Origin: an uncultured Clostridia bacterium
GTDB taxonomy: Bacteria > Bacillota > Clostridia > Oscillospirales > CAG-272
DNA: 50,467 nucleotides
Assembly (NCBI GenBank): GCA_947625805.1
Contig: CANQPT010000009.1
Span: forward strand, 1-50,467
Direction: 5' to 3'
Shown: piece by piece, positions 24,824 to 32,613 of the stretch
Layout of the letters: each line of letters starts with the position of its first letter
Numbering within the stretch: the stretch's first letter is position 1
Program-made: the position numbers and the translations under genes
The notes under the pieces: model-generated
Seen by the model: the letters and a program-made list of their open reading frames with translations, nothing else
Database searches by the model: none
What the model was told of the DNA's origin: nothing

Positions 24824-25667
24824 GGTGCAGGGCGGCACGCTTTATCTTGTGGCGACTCCGATCGGCAATCTTGCGGATCTGTCCGCCCGTGCCCTCAAAA
24901 TACTGACGGAAGTAGATTTTATCGCGGCGGAGGATACCCGCAATACCGCCAAACTGCTTGTTGCATACGAGATCACGACCCCCATGGTCAGCTATCACGA
25001 ACACAACCGCTGCGCACGGGGCGAAGAGATTGTCGATCGCCTGCGCATCGGGCAATCCTGTGCGCTGGTCAGTGATGCGGGCACGCCCGCCATCAGCGAC
25101 CCGGGCGAGGATTTAGTGCGGGCGTGTATCGACGCGGAAATTCCGGTCACCGCTGTGCCCGGCTGTTGTGCTGCCGTCAGTGCGCTCACCCTGTCGGGCC
25201 TTTCCTGCGCACGCTTTGCCTTTGAAGGCTTTTTGTCCGGCACGCCGGGCCAAAAGAGAAAGCATTTGGAAACCATTCGCAGCGATCGGCGCACACTGAT
25301 TTTTTACGAAGCCCCCCATCGCCTGATCGATACGCTGGATTTGTTGTACGCCGTGTTCGGCGAACGCAGGATCGCGGTGGTCAAGGAACTCACCAAGCGC
25401 AACGAACGGGTGCTGCACACGGCGCTTTCCCGCGCCGGCAGGTATTATAAAGAGAATCCGCCCAAGGGGGAATACGTGCTGGTGGTCGAGGGAGCAAAGA
25501 GCCGTACCGACGACTTTGCCTCCTTAAGCGTGGCGGAGCACGTCGCCTTTTACGAGGGGACGGGCATGAGCCGCATGGACGCCATGAAAGCGGTCGCTAA
25601 GGATCGCGGTATCCCCAAAGGGGAAATTTACAAACAGATGCTGGAAGAGAAAGATGAAGATCATTGA
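24804..25667 (+). CDS. rsmI: 16S rRNA (cytidine1402-2'-O)-methyltransferase RsmI
   Basis: 287 residues, tetrapyrrole-methylase fold. Signature blocks: GTLYLVATPIGNLADLSARAL, AAEDTRNTAKLL, ALVSDAGTPAISDPGEDLV, and FYEAPHRLIDTL. It methylates the 2'-OH of C1402 in the decoding centre. The start at 24804 is inside the end of the preceding gene and gives the usual short N-terminal lead. Overlaps metF by 14 bp. Confidence 0.95.
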   Translation: MDTEKNKVQGGTLYLVATPIGNLADLSARALKILTEVDFIAAEDTRNTAKLLVAYEITTPMVSYHEHNRCARGEEIVDRLRIGQSCALVSDAGTPAISDPGEDLVRACIDAEIPVTAVPGCCAAVSALTLSGLSCARFAFEGFLSGTPGQKRKHLETIRSDRRTLIFYEAPHRLIDTLDLLYAVFGERRIAVVKELTKRNERVLHTALSRAGRYYKENPPKGEYVLVVEGAKSRTDDFASLSVAEHVAFYEGTGMSRMDAMKAVAKDRGIPKGEIYKQMLEEKDEDH

Positions 25668-26514
25668 TTGTATTACCGCCAAAAAACCGAGCCTTTCGTT
25701 CGAGGTGTTCCCACCCAAGACCTCGGCCAATTTTCAAACGGTGCGGGAGGCGACCGAGCGGATTGCAGACTTAAAACCCTCGTTTATGAGCGTGACCTAC
25801 GGTGCGCTGGGCACCGGCGCAGGCTTTACGAAAGAGATCGCGGCAGGAGTGAACGCCAAAGGCGTGCCCGCTCTCGCCCATCTGACCTGCGTGAACTCGA
25901 CCAAGGAAAAGATCCGTGCTGTTCTTGACGCGCTGCGAGACGAGGGAATCGAAAATATCCTTGCTCTGCGCGGCGATCTGCCGTCCGAGGGAGAGCGCGC
26001 GTTGTCTGATTTTCACCATGCCTCCGAACTTGCCGCATTTGTACGGGAGTACGGCGGATTTTGCATCGGCGGAGCCTGCTATCCCGAGGGACACCCGGAG
26101 AGTGCCAACAGCGTCCAGGATATCCGATATCTTAAAACAAAGGTGGACGCGGGATGCGAATTTCTGACCACCCAGATGTTTTTCGACAATAATATCTTAT
26201 ACAATTTCTTATATCGTCTGCGGGAGGCGGGGGTCAATGTGCCCGTGGTCGCCGGGATCATGCCGGTGACCGCTCCCTCACAGCTTGGGCGCATTCTCAG
26301 TATCTCCGGCAATGCCTTGCCCCAGCGGTTTATCCGGATCATCGACCGGTACGCGGACAACCCCGCCGCTCTGCGGCAGGCGGGTATCGCTTTTGCCACC
26401 GAGCAGATTGTTGATCTTTATGCCAACGGTGTGGGCGCGGTACATATTTACACCATGAATCACCCGGATGTGGCGCGTGCCATTCGGGACAACGTGTCGG
26501 AGATTATCCGATGA
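25654..26514 (+). CDS. metF: 5,10-methylenetetrahydrofolate reductase
   Basis: 286 residues, FAD-dependent TIM barrel that makes 5-methyl-THF. Signature: SLSFEVFPPKT at the N-terminus (Glu is the catalytic acid), LAHLTCVNST, ILALRGDLPSEG, and TTQMFFDN. It feeds methyl-THF directly to the methionine synthase encoded two genes downstream. Overlaps the next gene by 4 bp (ATGA). Confidence 0.95.
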   Translation: MKIIDCITAKKPSLSFEVFPPKTSANFQTVREATERIADLKPSFMSVTYGALGTGAGFTKEIAAGVNAKGVPALAHLTCVNSTKEKIRAVLDALRDEGIENILALRGDLPSEGERALSDFHHASELAAFVREYGGFCIGGACYPEGHPESANSVQDIRYLKTKVDAGCEFLTTQMFFDNNILYNFLYRLREAGVNVPVVAGIMPVTAPSQLGRILSISGNALPQRFIRIIDRYADNPAALRQAGIAFATEQIVDLYANGVGAVHIYTMNHPDVARAIRDNVSEIIR

Positions 26515-27083
26515 ATCTGCCGGTCAATGTGCTTACCCTTGATCGGATCGAGGTGCGTGCGCGTCTGGACGGTATGCCGCCCGAACAGGCAGAGCAGATG
26601 GTGACGCGCTGTGATACGCTTGTGCGCACACAGATGCGTCCGGCCTATGTCTTTCGGGAAAGCGCGGTGCACATCACAGACGACGAGTGCGATTTCGGCT
26701 TTTGCAGAGTGCACAGCAGGGGACTTGCGTCCGCCCTTGCGGGAGCAGAGCGCGCGGTGTTCTTTGCCGTGACGCTGGGGATCGGGGTAGACCGTCTGCT
26801 TACAAGACTGGCAGCCGCATCGGAACTCGAGCGCTATGTGTGCGACGCGATTGCTTCTGCCTATGCGGAGGCGGCGGCAAACGCGGCGCAGGAACGACTG
26901 CCCTATGCGACCGGCGTGCGCTTCAGTCCCGGTTACGGGGATTTCCCGCTCTCTTTTCAGAGCACGCTTCTGCCTTATGCAGACGCCGCGAAACAGGCGG
27001 GTATTACACTGACGGACGAATACCTGATGATTCCGACCAAATCCATCAGCGCGGTAATGAGGATCCAAGATGACCATACTTGA
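26511..27083 (+). CDS. Stand-alone MetH activation-domain protein
   Basis: 190 residues. It corresponds to the C-terminal AdoMet-binding reactivation domain of cobalamin-dependent methionine synthase. Key features: AYVFRESAVHI, and GVRFSPGYGDFPLSFQ near residues 133-148 (the R-x-SPGYGD AdoMet motif), then LMIPTKSISAVM. It reductively remethylates oxidised cob(II)alamin. Here it is a separate gene directly upstream of, and overlapping by 14 bp, a metH that lacks this domain, so the two chains should work together. Confidence 0.92.
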   Translation: MNLPVNVLTLDRIEVRARLDGMPPEQAEQMVTRCDTLVRTQMRPAYVFRESAVHITDDECDFGFCRVHSRGLASALAGAERAVFFAVTLGIGVDRLLTRLAAASELERYVCDAIASAYAEAAANAAQERLPYATGVRFSPGYGDFPLSFQSTLLPYADAAKQAGITLTDEYLMIPTKSISAVMRIQDDHT

Positions 27084-29424
27084 AAGAGTCAAAACAAGAC
27101 GCCTGTATTTTGACGGCGGAACAGGGTCGCTTTTGCAAAAGCAGGGGCTTCCCGCGGGAATGGCGCCCGAGGAGCGGTCGATTTCCCACCCCGCCGAAAT
27201 CACGGCCCTGCACGCGGCCTATTTAGAGGCGGGCGCGGACATCATCAAGACCAATACCTTTGGGATTAACCCGCTGAAATATGAGAACTATACCGACTAT
27301 CTGCACGCCGCTTTTGCCTGTGCAAAACGGGCGGTGGAGCAGGCGGGACACGGTTATGTCGCGCTGGACGTCGGTCCGCTGGGGCGAATGCTCGAGCCGT
27401 TTGGCGATCTGCCCTTTGAGCGGGCGGTCGAGGCTTTTTCCGCCGTGGTGCGGGAAGGAGCGAAAGAGCAGCCGGACCTCATTTTGATCGAGACTATGAA
27501 CGACTCGTACGAGACCAAGGCCGCCCTGCTTGCCGCCAAGGAACAGAGCGATCTTCCGGTCTTTGTGACCAACGCTTACGACGCGGGCGGTACGCTGATG
27601 ACCGGCGCAGACCCGCTTGCCATGATCGCCATGTTAGAGGGTCTGGGCGCGGACGCGATCGGAATCAACTGCTCGGTCGGCCCGGCCGGGATGTTGCCGC
27701 TTGTGCGCACCTATGCTCATTATGCGTCCGTTCCGATCATCGTCAATCCCAACGCCGGGCTTCCGTCGGTGCGGGATGGGCGGACGGTGTACGACGTCGC
27801 GCCCCAAGCGTTTGCCGATACTATGGCCGAGATCGCCCGCGCGGGCGGCTGTATTTTGGGCGGCTGCTGCGGCACGACGCCGGAATATATCGCCCGGCTG
27901 CGCGAACGCACCGAACAGATCCCGTATGTTTATCCCAAACCCAAGACCCACACCTTGGTCAGTTCTTACACTCACGCGGTTTGCTTTGACGGCGATCCGG
28001 TGCTGATCGGCGAGCGCATCAATCCGACCGGTAAGAAACTTGTCAAACAAGCGCTTGAGCAGCGCGACTATTCGTATATTTTGCAGGAGGGACTGCGGCA
28101 GGCGGACGTGGCCGGTGTGCAAATGCTCGACTGCAACGCGGGCGTGCCGGGCATCGACGAGGCGGAAGTGCTTTCCCAGGTGATTGCCCGCCTGCAAACC
28201 GTGACCGATCTGCCTCTGCAGATCGACAGCACCCTGCCCGCCGCCATTGAGCGCAGCGCGCGCATTTACAACGGCAAGCCGCTGATCAATTCGGTCAACG
28301 GCTCTCAGCAAAGCATGAACGCGGTGCTGCCCATCGTCAAAAAGTACGGCGGGGCGGTGATCGCCCTGACCATGGACGAGGACGGTATCCCCGAGAGTGC
28401 GGACGGTCGGTTTGCAATCGCCCGTCGGATCGTCGAGCGTGCGGCAGAGTACGGGATCGATAGGAAAAATATCATCGCCGACCCGCTTGCCATGACCATT
28501 TCCGCAGGGCAGCAGAGTGCGCGTATCGCCCTTGAGACGGTTGAGCGCATCACGGCCGAACTGGGCATCGCGACCACCATGGGTGTGTCCAATATTTCCT
28601 TTGGGCTACCCGCCCGCGACCCGATCAACGCCGCTTTCTTTACGCTTGCACTGGGAAAAGGTTTGTCCTCTGCGATCGTCAATCCGTTTTCCGAGCCGCT
28701 CATGCAGGCATACCGCGCATACCGTGCGCTCACCGCCTACGACCGCGAGTGTATGGACTATATCGCCGCGTTGGACGAGGGCGAACGTCCGCCCGTGCCC
28801 GAAAAGGGGCAGACTCTTTCCCTTGCCGACGCCATCGAGCGGGGAATGTCCGACGCGGCCGAGCAGAGCGCACACGCAATGTTACAGAATTGCCAACCGC
28901 TCGAACTGATCAACCGTGAGGTCGTCCCGGCGCTCAACCGGGTAGGTGAAGCCTTTGAGCAAAAACGGGCGTTCCTGCCGCAGCTGCTCATGAGCGCGGA
29001 CGCCGCATCCCGAGCCTTTGCCGTGATCCGGGAGCATATGCCCCCGACCGAGGGAGACGGCGATCGGGTGGTGCTTGCTACGGTCAAGGGAGATATTCAC
29101 GACATCGGCAAAAATATTGTCAAGGCGCTGCTGGAAAATTTCGGTTTTTCTGTGATCGACTTGGGTCGTGACGTGCCGCCCGAGCGTGTGGTGGAGGCCG
29201 CCCGTGGGTGCTCCCTGGTCGGACTTTCCGCCCTGATGACCACGACCGTGCCCGCAATGGAAAAGACCATTCATCTATTGCACGCGGCATATCCCGGTAT
29301 TCAGGTAGTCGTCGGCGGCGCTGTGCTCACCCAAGAGTATGCGGATTCGATCGGTGCGGATTATTATTCCAAAGACGCGATGGAGACCGTGCGTATCGCG
29401 CAAAAAATCTTTGGGAAAGGGTAA
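27070..29424 (+). CDS. metH: Cobalamin-dependent methionine synthase lacking the activation domain
   Basis: 784 residues against about 1200 for E. coli MetH. Domains: homocysteine-binding barrel (1-300; zinc ligands in GINCSVG and LGGCCGTTP), pterin-binding barrel (about 310-570; GERINPTGKK, DCNAGVPGIDE), helical cap (about 590-660), and the cobalamin domain (about 660-780) with the lower-ligand motif GDIHDIGKNIV. It transfers methyl from methyl-THF to homocysteine. The missing reactivation domain is encoded by the preceding gene. Split MetH of this kind is known in Clostridia and Thermotoga. Confidence 0.95.
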   Translation: MTILERVKTRRLYFDGGTGSLLQKQGLPAGMAPEERSISHPAEITALHAAYLEAGADIIKTNTFGINPLKYENYTDYLHAAFACAKRAVEQAGHGYVALDVGPLGRMLEPFGDLPFERAVEAFSAVVREGAKEQPDLILIETMNDSYETKAALLAAKEQSDLPVFVTNAYDAGGTLMTGADPLAMIAMLEGLGADAIGINCSVGPAGMLPLVRTYAHYASVPIIVNPNAGLPSVRDGRTVYDVAPQAFADTMAEIARAGGCILGGCCGTTPEYIARLRERTEQIPYVYPKPKTHTLVSSYTHAVCFDGDPVLIGERINPTGKKLVKQALEQRDYSYILQEGLRQADVAGVQMLDCNAGVPGIDEAEVLSQVIARLQTVTDLPLQIDSTLPAAIERSARIYNGKPLINSVNGSQQSMNAVLPIVKKYGGAVIALTMDEDGIPESADGRFAIARRIVERAAEYGIDRKNIIADPLAMTISAGQQSARIALETVERITAELGIATTMGVSNISFGLPARDPINAAFFTLALGKGLSSAIVNPFSEPLMQAYRAYRALTAYDRECMDYIAALDEGERPPVPEKGQTLSLADAIERGMSDAAEQSAHAMLQNCQPLELINREVVPALNRVGEAFEQKRAFLPQLLMSADAASRAFAVIREHMPPTEGDGDRVVLATVKGDIHDIGKNIVKALLENFGFSVIDLGRDVPPERVVEAARGCSLVGLSALMTTTVPAMEKTIHLLHAAYPGIQVVVGGAVLTQEYADSIGADYYSKDAMETVRIAQKIFGKG

Positions 29425-29515
29425 ATGTGAATATCGATAACCGGCTCGCGATTTGTTTCTATGAATCACCCGAATTTGCAAAGGCCGAGGCCGGTATTGC
29501 CTAGGGTAATCGTTT

Positions 29516-29547
29516 GTGCCTCGCACTGTGTGCGGGGCATTTTGCTT
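29516..29547 (+). terminator. Probable terminator after metH
   Basis: Stem TGCCTCGCA/TGTGCGGGGCA (with a G-U pair) followed by TTTTGCTTTT. It is the only good hairpin in the metH-zip gap. Confidence 0.55.
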
Positions 29548-29562
29548 TTCACACCTATGACC

Positions 29563-29584
29563 GATGTTCAATATATTGAATATC
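29563..29584. promoter_or_regulatory. Near-perfect palindrome before the ZIP gene
   Basis: A 22-bp palindrome with one mismatched pair, core TTCAATATATTGAA (29567-29580), abutting the GGAGG ribosome site at 29585. Likely an operator for a dimeric metalloregulator, or an RNA hairpin next to the ribosome site. No textbook -35/-10 pair could be placed with confidence. Confidence 0.6.
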
Positions 29585-29596
29585 GGAGGGTGCGAA

Positions 29597-30397
29597 ATGA
29601 ATCAAATTGTGATAATGGCGCTGATCGCAACGCTCGGTACATGGGCCGTGACTGCTTTGGGCGCTGCAACCGTCGTCTTTTTCCGAAGGCCCAACCCAAA
29701 GGCGCTCAATCTGATGCTCGGCTTTGCTTCAGGGGTGATGATCGCCGCCAGCTTTTGGTCGCTCTTGCAGCCCGCGATCGAACGGGCGGAGGCTGTTTCC
29801 AAAATTCCCGCTTATCTTGTGGTGACCGCAGGATTTTTGTTCGGCGCGGTCTTTATGTGGGCGTCGGATAAAATCGTTTGTTATGCGCGCGGCAGAGCCG
29901 ACAGTACACAGGGAATGCCGAATGAGCGTCTCAACCGGATCATTATGCTGGTGCTTTCCATCACGCTGCACAATATCCCGGAGGGGCTTGCGGTGGGCGT
30001 GGCGTTCGGCCTTTTGCAAAACAACGCGGAGCCGGAGAGCCTGATGGGCGCGATTACTATCGCGCTCGGGATCGGCTTACAGAATTTCCCGGAGGGGGCC
30101 GCGGTGTCCATTCCGCTGCGCAGGGAAGGCTACTCCCGGCGCAAGAGTTTCCTGCTCGGGCAGGCGTCCGGCATGGTCGAGCCGGTCGCGGGCGTGATCG
30201 GTGCGCTGCTGGTGGTCTATGTGGTGTCCATCTTACCGTATGCGCTTTCTTTTGCCGCAGGTGCGATGATCTTAGTCGCGGTGCACGAGCTGATCCCGGA
30301 ATGCCAGAAAAACCAGCAGACTCAACCCTATTTTGCGACTATGGGGATCGTGATCGGCTTTGCCGTGATGATGTTATTGGACGTCATGTTAGGGTAA
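29597..30397 (+). CDS. ZIP-family metal transporter
   Basis: 266 residues, eight hydrophobic segments. ZIP proteins import divalent metals, mostly Zn(II), also Fe or Mn. The binuclear metal site motifs are clear: TLHNIPEGLAVGVAFGLL near residues 125-142 and GIGLQNFPEGAAVSIPL near 155-171, with the further GQASGMVEP helix. A cytoplasmic loop (residues about 100-118) is short and lacks the His-rich tract of many ZIPs. The start at 29597 follows GGAGG. The palindrome directly upstream suggests metal control. Confidence 0.93.
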   Translation: MNQIVIMALIATLGTWAVTALGAATVVFFRRPNPKALNLMLGFASGVMIAASFWSLLQPAIERAEAVSKIPAYLVVTAGFLFGAVFMWASDKIVCYARGRADSTQGMPNERLNRIIMLVLSITLHNIPEGLAVGVAFGLLQNNAEPESLMGAITIALGIGLQNFPEGAAVSIPLRREGYSRRKSFLLGQASGMVEPVAGVIGALLVVYVVSILPYALSFAAGAMILVAVHELIPECQKNQQTQPYFATMGIVIGFAVMMLLDVMLG

Positions 30398-30424
30398 TCA
30401 GGGGCGTGTTGTACAAAACAAATT

Positions 30425-30455
30425 ACGGTATAGTCCGGTGGCTATACCGTTTTTC
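30425..30455. terminator. Terminator after the ZIP gene
   Basis: ACGGTATAG (30425-30433) pairs with CTATACCGT (30442-30450), followed by TTTTCTTT on the plus strand. It also lies downstream of the convergent small gene at 30481. Confidence 0.88.
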
Positions 30456-30480
30456 TTTACAATTTATAAAATTCACAAGG

Positions 30481-30669
30481 TTATTTTCCACGCTCAAGCA
30501 GTTGGTTGTATGCGCGCAGATGTTCGGCGCGCAGATGCAGCTGGGCGGCGGTGCGAATGTAGGCGCTGTGTTCGCCGAGTTGCAGCTGCAGCTCGACCGG
30601 CAGGGAAAGAAAGTAGTTTCTCGAACTGCGGCTGTGTGCGACCAAGTCGTGTAAATTCTGATATTGCAT
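30481..30669 (-). CDS. Tiny paralogous protein A (unknown function)
   Basis: 62 residues from the ATG at 30669 (MQYQNLHDLVAHS). It aligns without gaps to the protein encoded at 30960-31145: MxYxNLxxLI/V at the start, a central P-x-x-x-Q-x-x-L, then an Ile-x-T-A segment and a shared YNQ. The middle is predicted helical. I recall similar 60-residue proteins in Clostridia (pattern YxNLxELI, then YFxSLP), with no assigned role. The ribosome site is poor; a TTG 27 nt upstream is an alternative start. The TIR element ends 58 bp upstream, so its promoter may lie in the element. Confidence 0.65.
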   Translation of the reverse strand: MQYQNLHDLVAHSRSSRNYFLSLPVELQLQLGEHSAYIRTAAQLHLRAEHLRAYNQLLERGK

Positions 30670-30727
30670 AAACTCAGTATGCCCGCTCTGCCGCAAAAGA
30701 ATTCACTTTTTTTCGTCTTGCCGGATA

Positions 30728-30991
30728 GGCAATACAATCGGGTACAACGCGTTTTTCAGGGAATGCCCGCCGCGTCTTTCGTGTTGCCCGCTTTTGCCAT
30801 ACGTTAGTATGGACTGCAAGCGTGCGCCTTGCACCCATCAACGGGCATTCTCTTCAAAAAATCCCCGACCCCTGACGAGCGCGATTTTTCGATTTGCAAG
30901 GCAAGGAATACCAAGCATATTCCGAGGCCGATCACACAGCAAAGCGGGGAAACACGCCGTCAGGGGCGCTTTGTACCCTGATTGTATTGCC
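30728..30991. mobile_element. MITE-like TIR element, copy A (264 bp)
   Basis: Ends in inverted repeats (left GGCAATACAATCGGGTACAA, right its complement with one difference) and is flanked by TA on both sides (30726-30727 and 30992-30993). Inside are two large inverted repeats: TTTTTCAGGGAATGCCCGCC (from 30752) with its partner near 30841-30860, and CCCCTGACGAGCGCGATTT (about 30869-30887) with its partner near 30948-30966. It carries no transposase. It matches the reverse complement of 39705-39977 over its length. Confidence 0.88.
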
Positions 30992-31145
30992 TAATCTGTG
31001 TCGCTATGCGGTACATTTGTGCGGTCGAGTGGATCTCCTCGGCGTATTCGCACAGTATTGCTTGCGTTTTCGCAGGATAGGCACGGAACGAACAGCGTGC
31101 CGCGCTGTCCCCGCCGATCAACTCATTCAGATTTTTGTATTCCAT
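30960..31145 (-). CDS. Tiny paralogous protein B, C-terminus supplied by the TIR element
   Basis: 61 residues from the ATG at 31145 (MEYKNLNELIGGDS). A paralogue of protein A, with the conserved positions listed there. The last ten codons (ending RQYNQGTKRP) lie inside the TIR element: the terminal repeat encodes RQYNQGT and the stop lies in the inner hairpin arm. A short hairpin (GTGTGC/GCACAC) precedes the start and no strong ribosome site is visible. Function unknown. Confidence 0.65.
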   Translation of the reverse strand: MEYKNLNELIGGDSAARCSFRAYPAKTQAILCEYAEEIHSTAQMYRIATQIRQYNQGTKRP

Positions 31146-31189
31146 ACGCTTACTGTGTGCTTCCGGCACACGATTTATACAAAGAAAGC

Positions 31190-31215
31190 GGGGAACTTTC
31201 CCGAAAAAGTTCCCC
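31190..31215 (-). terminator. Terminator of the nag-uxa operon
   Basis: Perfect 10-bp stem GGGGAACTTT (31190-31199) and AAAGTTCCCC (31206-31215), 10 bp beyond the uxaA stop, followed on the minus strand by CGCTTTCTTT. Confidence 0.85.
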
Positions 31216-31224
31216 AATTCAATT

Positions 31225-32613
31225 TTATAACGTTACGCCTGTTTTGAAGATAGCGATCTCACGATAGCCGTTTTGCTCGGTCTTGGTTTGCGCTTTGCCG
31301 TTTACGATCTTCTTGACCGTATCATAAAAGCGATCTGCCGTTTGTTCCATGCGCTCGCCCTCCAGCAGAACGCCTGCGTTAAAGTCGATCCAGTTCCGCT
31401 TGCGCTTTGCCAAAGCGGTGTTGGTTGCGATCTTGACGGTCGGGACCGGACAGCCGAATGGCGTGCCGCGCCCGGTGGTGAACAGTACGAGCTGCGCTCC
31501 GCTGACCGCAAGGGCTGTGGCGGCCACCAGATCGTTGCCCGGCGCACTGAGCAAATTCAGACCCGGCCGGATGAGAGGCTGACCGTAGGCGAGCACGTCA
31601 AAGACCGCCGCGTCTCCGCTCTTTTGGATACAGCCCAGCGACTTTTCTTCAAGGGTGGTGATCCCGCCGTCCTTGTTGCCCGGAGAGGGATTTTCGTAGA
31701 TCGGCTGACCGTTTGCCTTGTAGTAGTTTTTGAAGTCGTTGATCATGTCGACCGTTTTGTTAAAGGTCTTTCGGTTCCGGCAGCGATTCATTAAAATGGT
31801 TTCTGCGCCGAACATCTCGGGCACTTCGGTCAGAATGGTACTGCCGCCGTTCCCGATCAGACGGTCGGAGAACACACCCACCAGCGGGTTGGCCGTGATG
31901 CCGGAAAAGCCGTCCGAGCCGCCGCATTTGAGTCCGACCACCAGTTTGGAGATCGGCTGTTCGGTGCGTTTGTCCGTTGCGGCGAGTGTCTGTAACTGCT
32001 CAATGATCCGTACACCCTCTGCGATCTCGTCCTCCACGTCCTGCGCCTGTAAAAAACGTACTCGCTCCGGGTCATACGAACCAATCACGGCTTTGAGGGA
32101 TTCGATCCGGTTATTCTCACAGCCGAGACCGAGCACCAGCACGCCGCCCGCGTTTGGATGGCGGCAAAGACCGCTCAGCGCCTTTTGGGTGTTGGCGTGA
32201 TCCTCGCCTAACTGCGAGCACCCGTACGGGTGGCAGAAGGCATATGCGCCTGTGCGTGCGGCAAGGGCGTTTGCAAGGTCGCTCACGCAGCCGACCGTCG
32301 GAATGATCCAGATCTCGTTGCGGACGCCGACCCTGCCGTCCGGACGCGCATAGCCCCAAAAGGTGTCCGTTCCGGTGACGACGGGCGTTTCAGTCGGTCG
32401 GTATGTATACGCGAGAACGTCGCCCAAATCGGTGCGCAGGTTGTGACTGTGTACCCACTCACCCTCTGCGATGGGTGCGGTCGCCCGACCGATGGGGTAG
32501 CCGTATTTGATGACCTGCTCGTCTTTTGCGATCGGGCGGCGGGCGAATTTATGCCCTGCGCGCTCGCCCTCGGTGCATACCGCGACGTTGTCGCGCTCGT
32601 GGATTACAAGCAT
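31225..32613 (-). CDS. uxaA: Altronate dehydratase
   Basis: 462 residues. Dehydrates D-altronate to 2-keto-3-deoxygluconate, the second step after UxaB in galacturonate breakdown. N-terminal SAF domain (about 1-90, ending in HSHNLRT) and the C-terminal dehydratase domain with conserved Cys/His segments (HPYGCSQLGED, LGLGCENNRIE, LKCGGSDGFSGITANP, TTGRGTPFGCPVPTVKI). Slightly shorter than E. coli UxaA (495). Last gene of the operon; start overlaps uxaB by 10 bp. Confidence 0.94.
   Translation of the reverse strand: MLVIHERDNVAVCTEGERAGHKFARRPIAKDEQVIKYGYPIGRATAPIAEGEWVHSHNLRTDLGDVLAYTYRPTETPVVTGTDTFWGYARPDGRVGVRNEIWIIPTVGCVSDLANALAARTGAYAFCHPYGCSQLGEDHANTQKALSGLCRHPNAGGVLVLGLGCENNRIESLKAVIGSYDPERVRFLQAQDVEDEIAEGVRIIEQLQTLAATDKRTEQPISKLVVGLKCGGSDGFSGITANPLVGVFSDRLIGNGGSTILTEVPEMFGAETILMNRCRNRKTFNKTVDMINDFKNYYKANGQPIYENPSPGNKDGGITTLEEKSLGCIQKSGDAAVFDVLAYGQPLIRPGLNLLSAPGNDLVAATALAVSGAQLVLFTTGRGTPFGCPVPTVKIATNTALAKRKRNWIDFNAGVLLEGERMEQTADRFYDTVKKIVNGKAQTKTEQNGYREIAIFKTGVTL

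Noticed and set aside
29505-29520. Another copy of the TIR element end (TATTGCCTAGGGTAA)
   Set aside because: Only about 9 bases match the terminal repeat and no inner arm follows; likely chance.
30700-31000. Possible CRISPR or tandem repeat array
   Set aside because: The repeats are inverted and paired as ends and hairpin arms of one element, without regular spacers.
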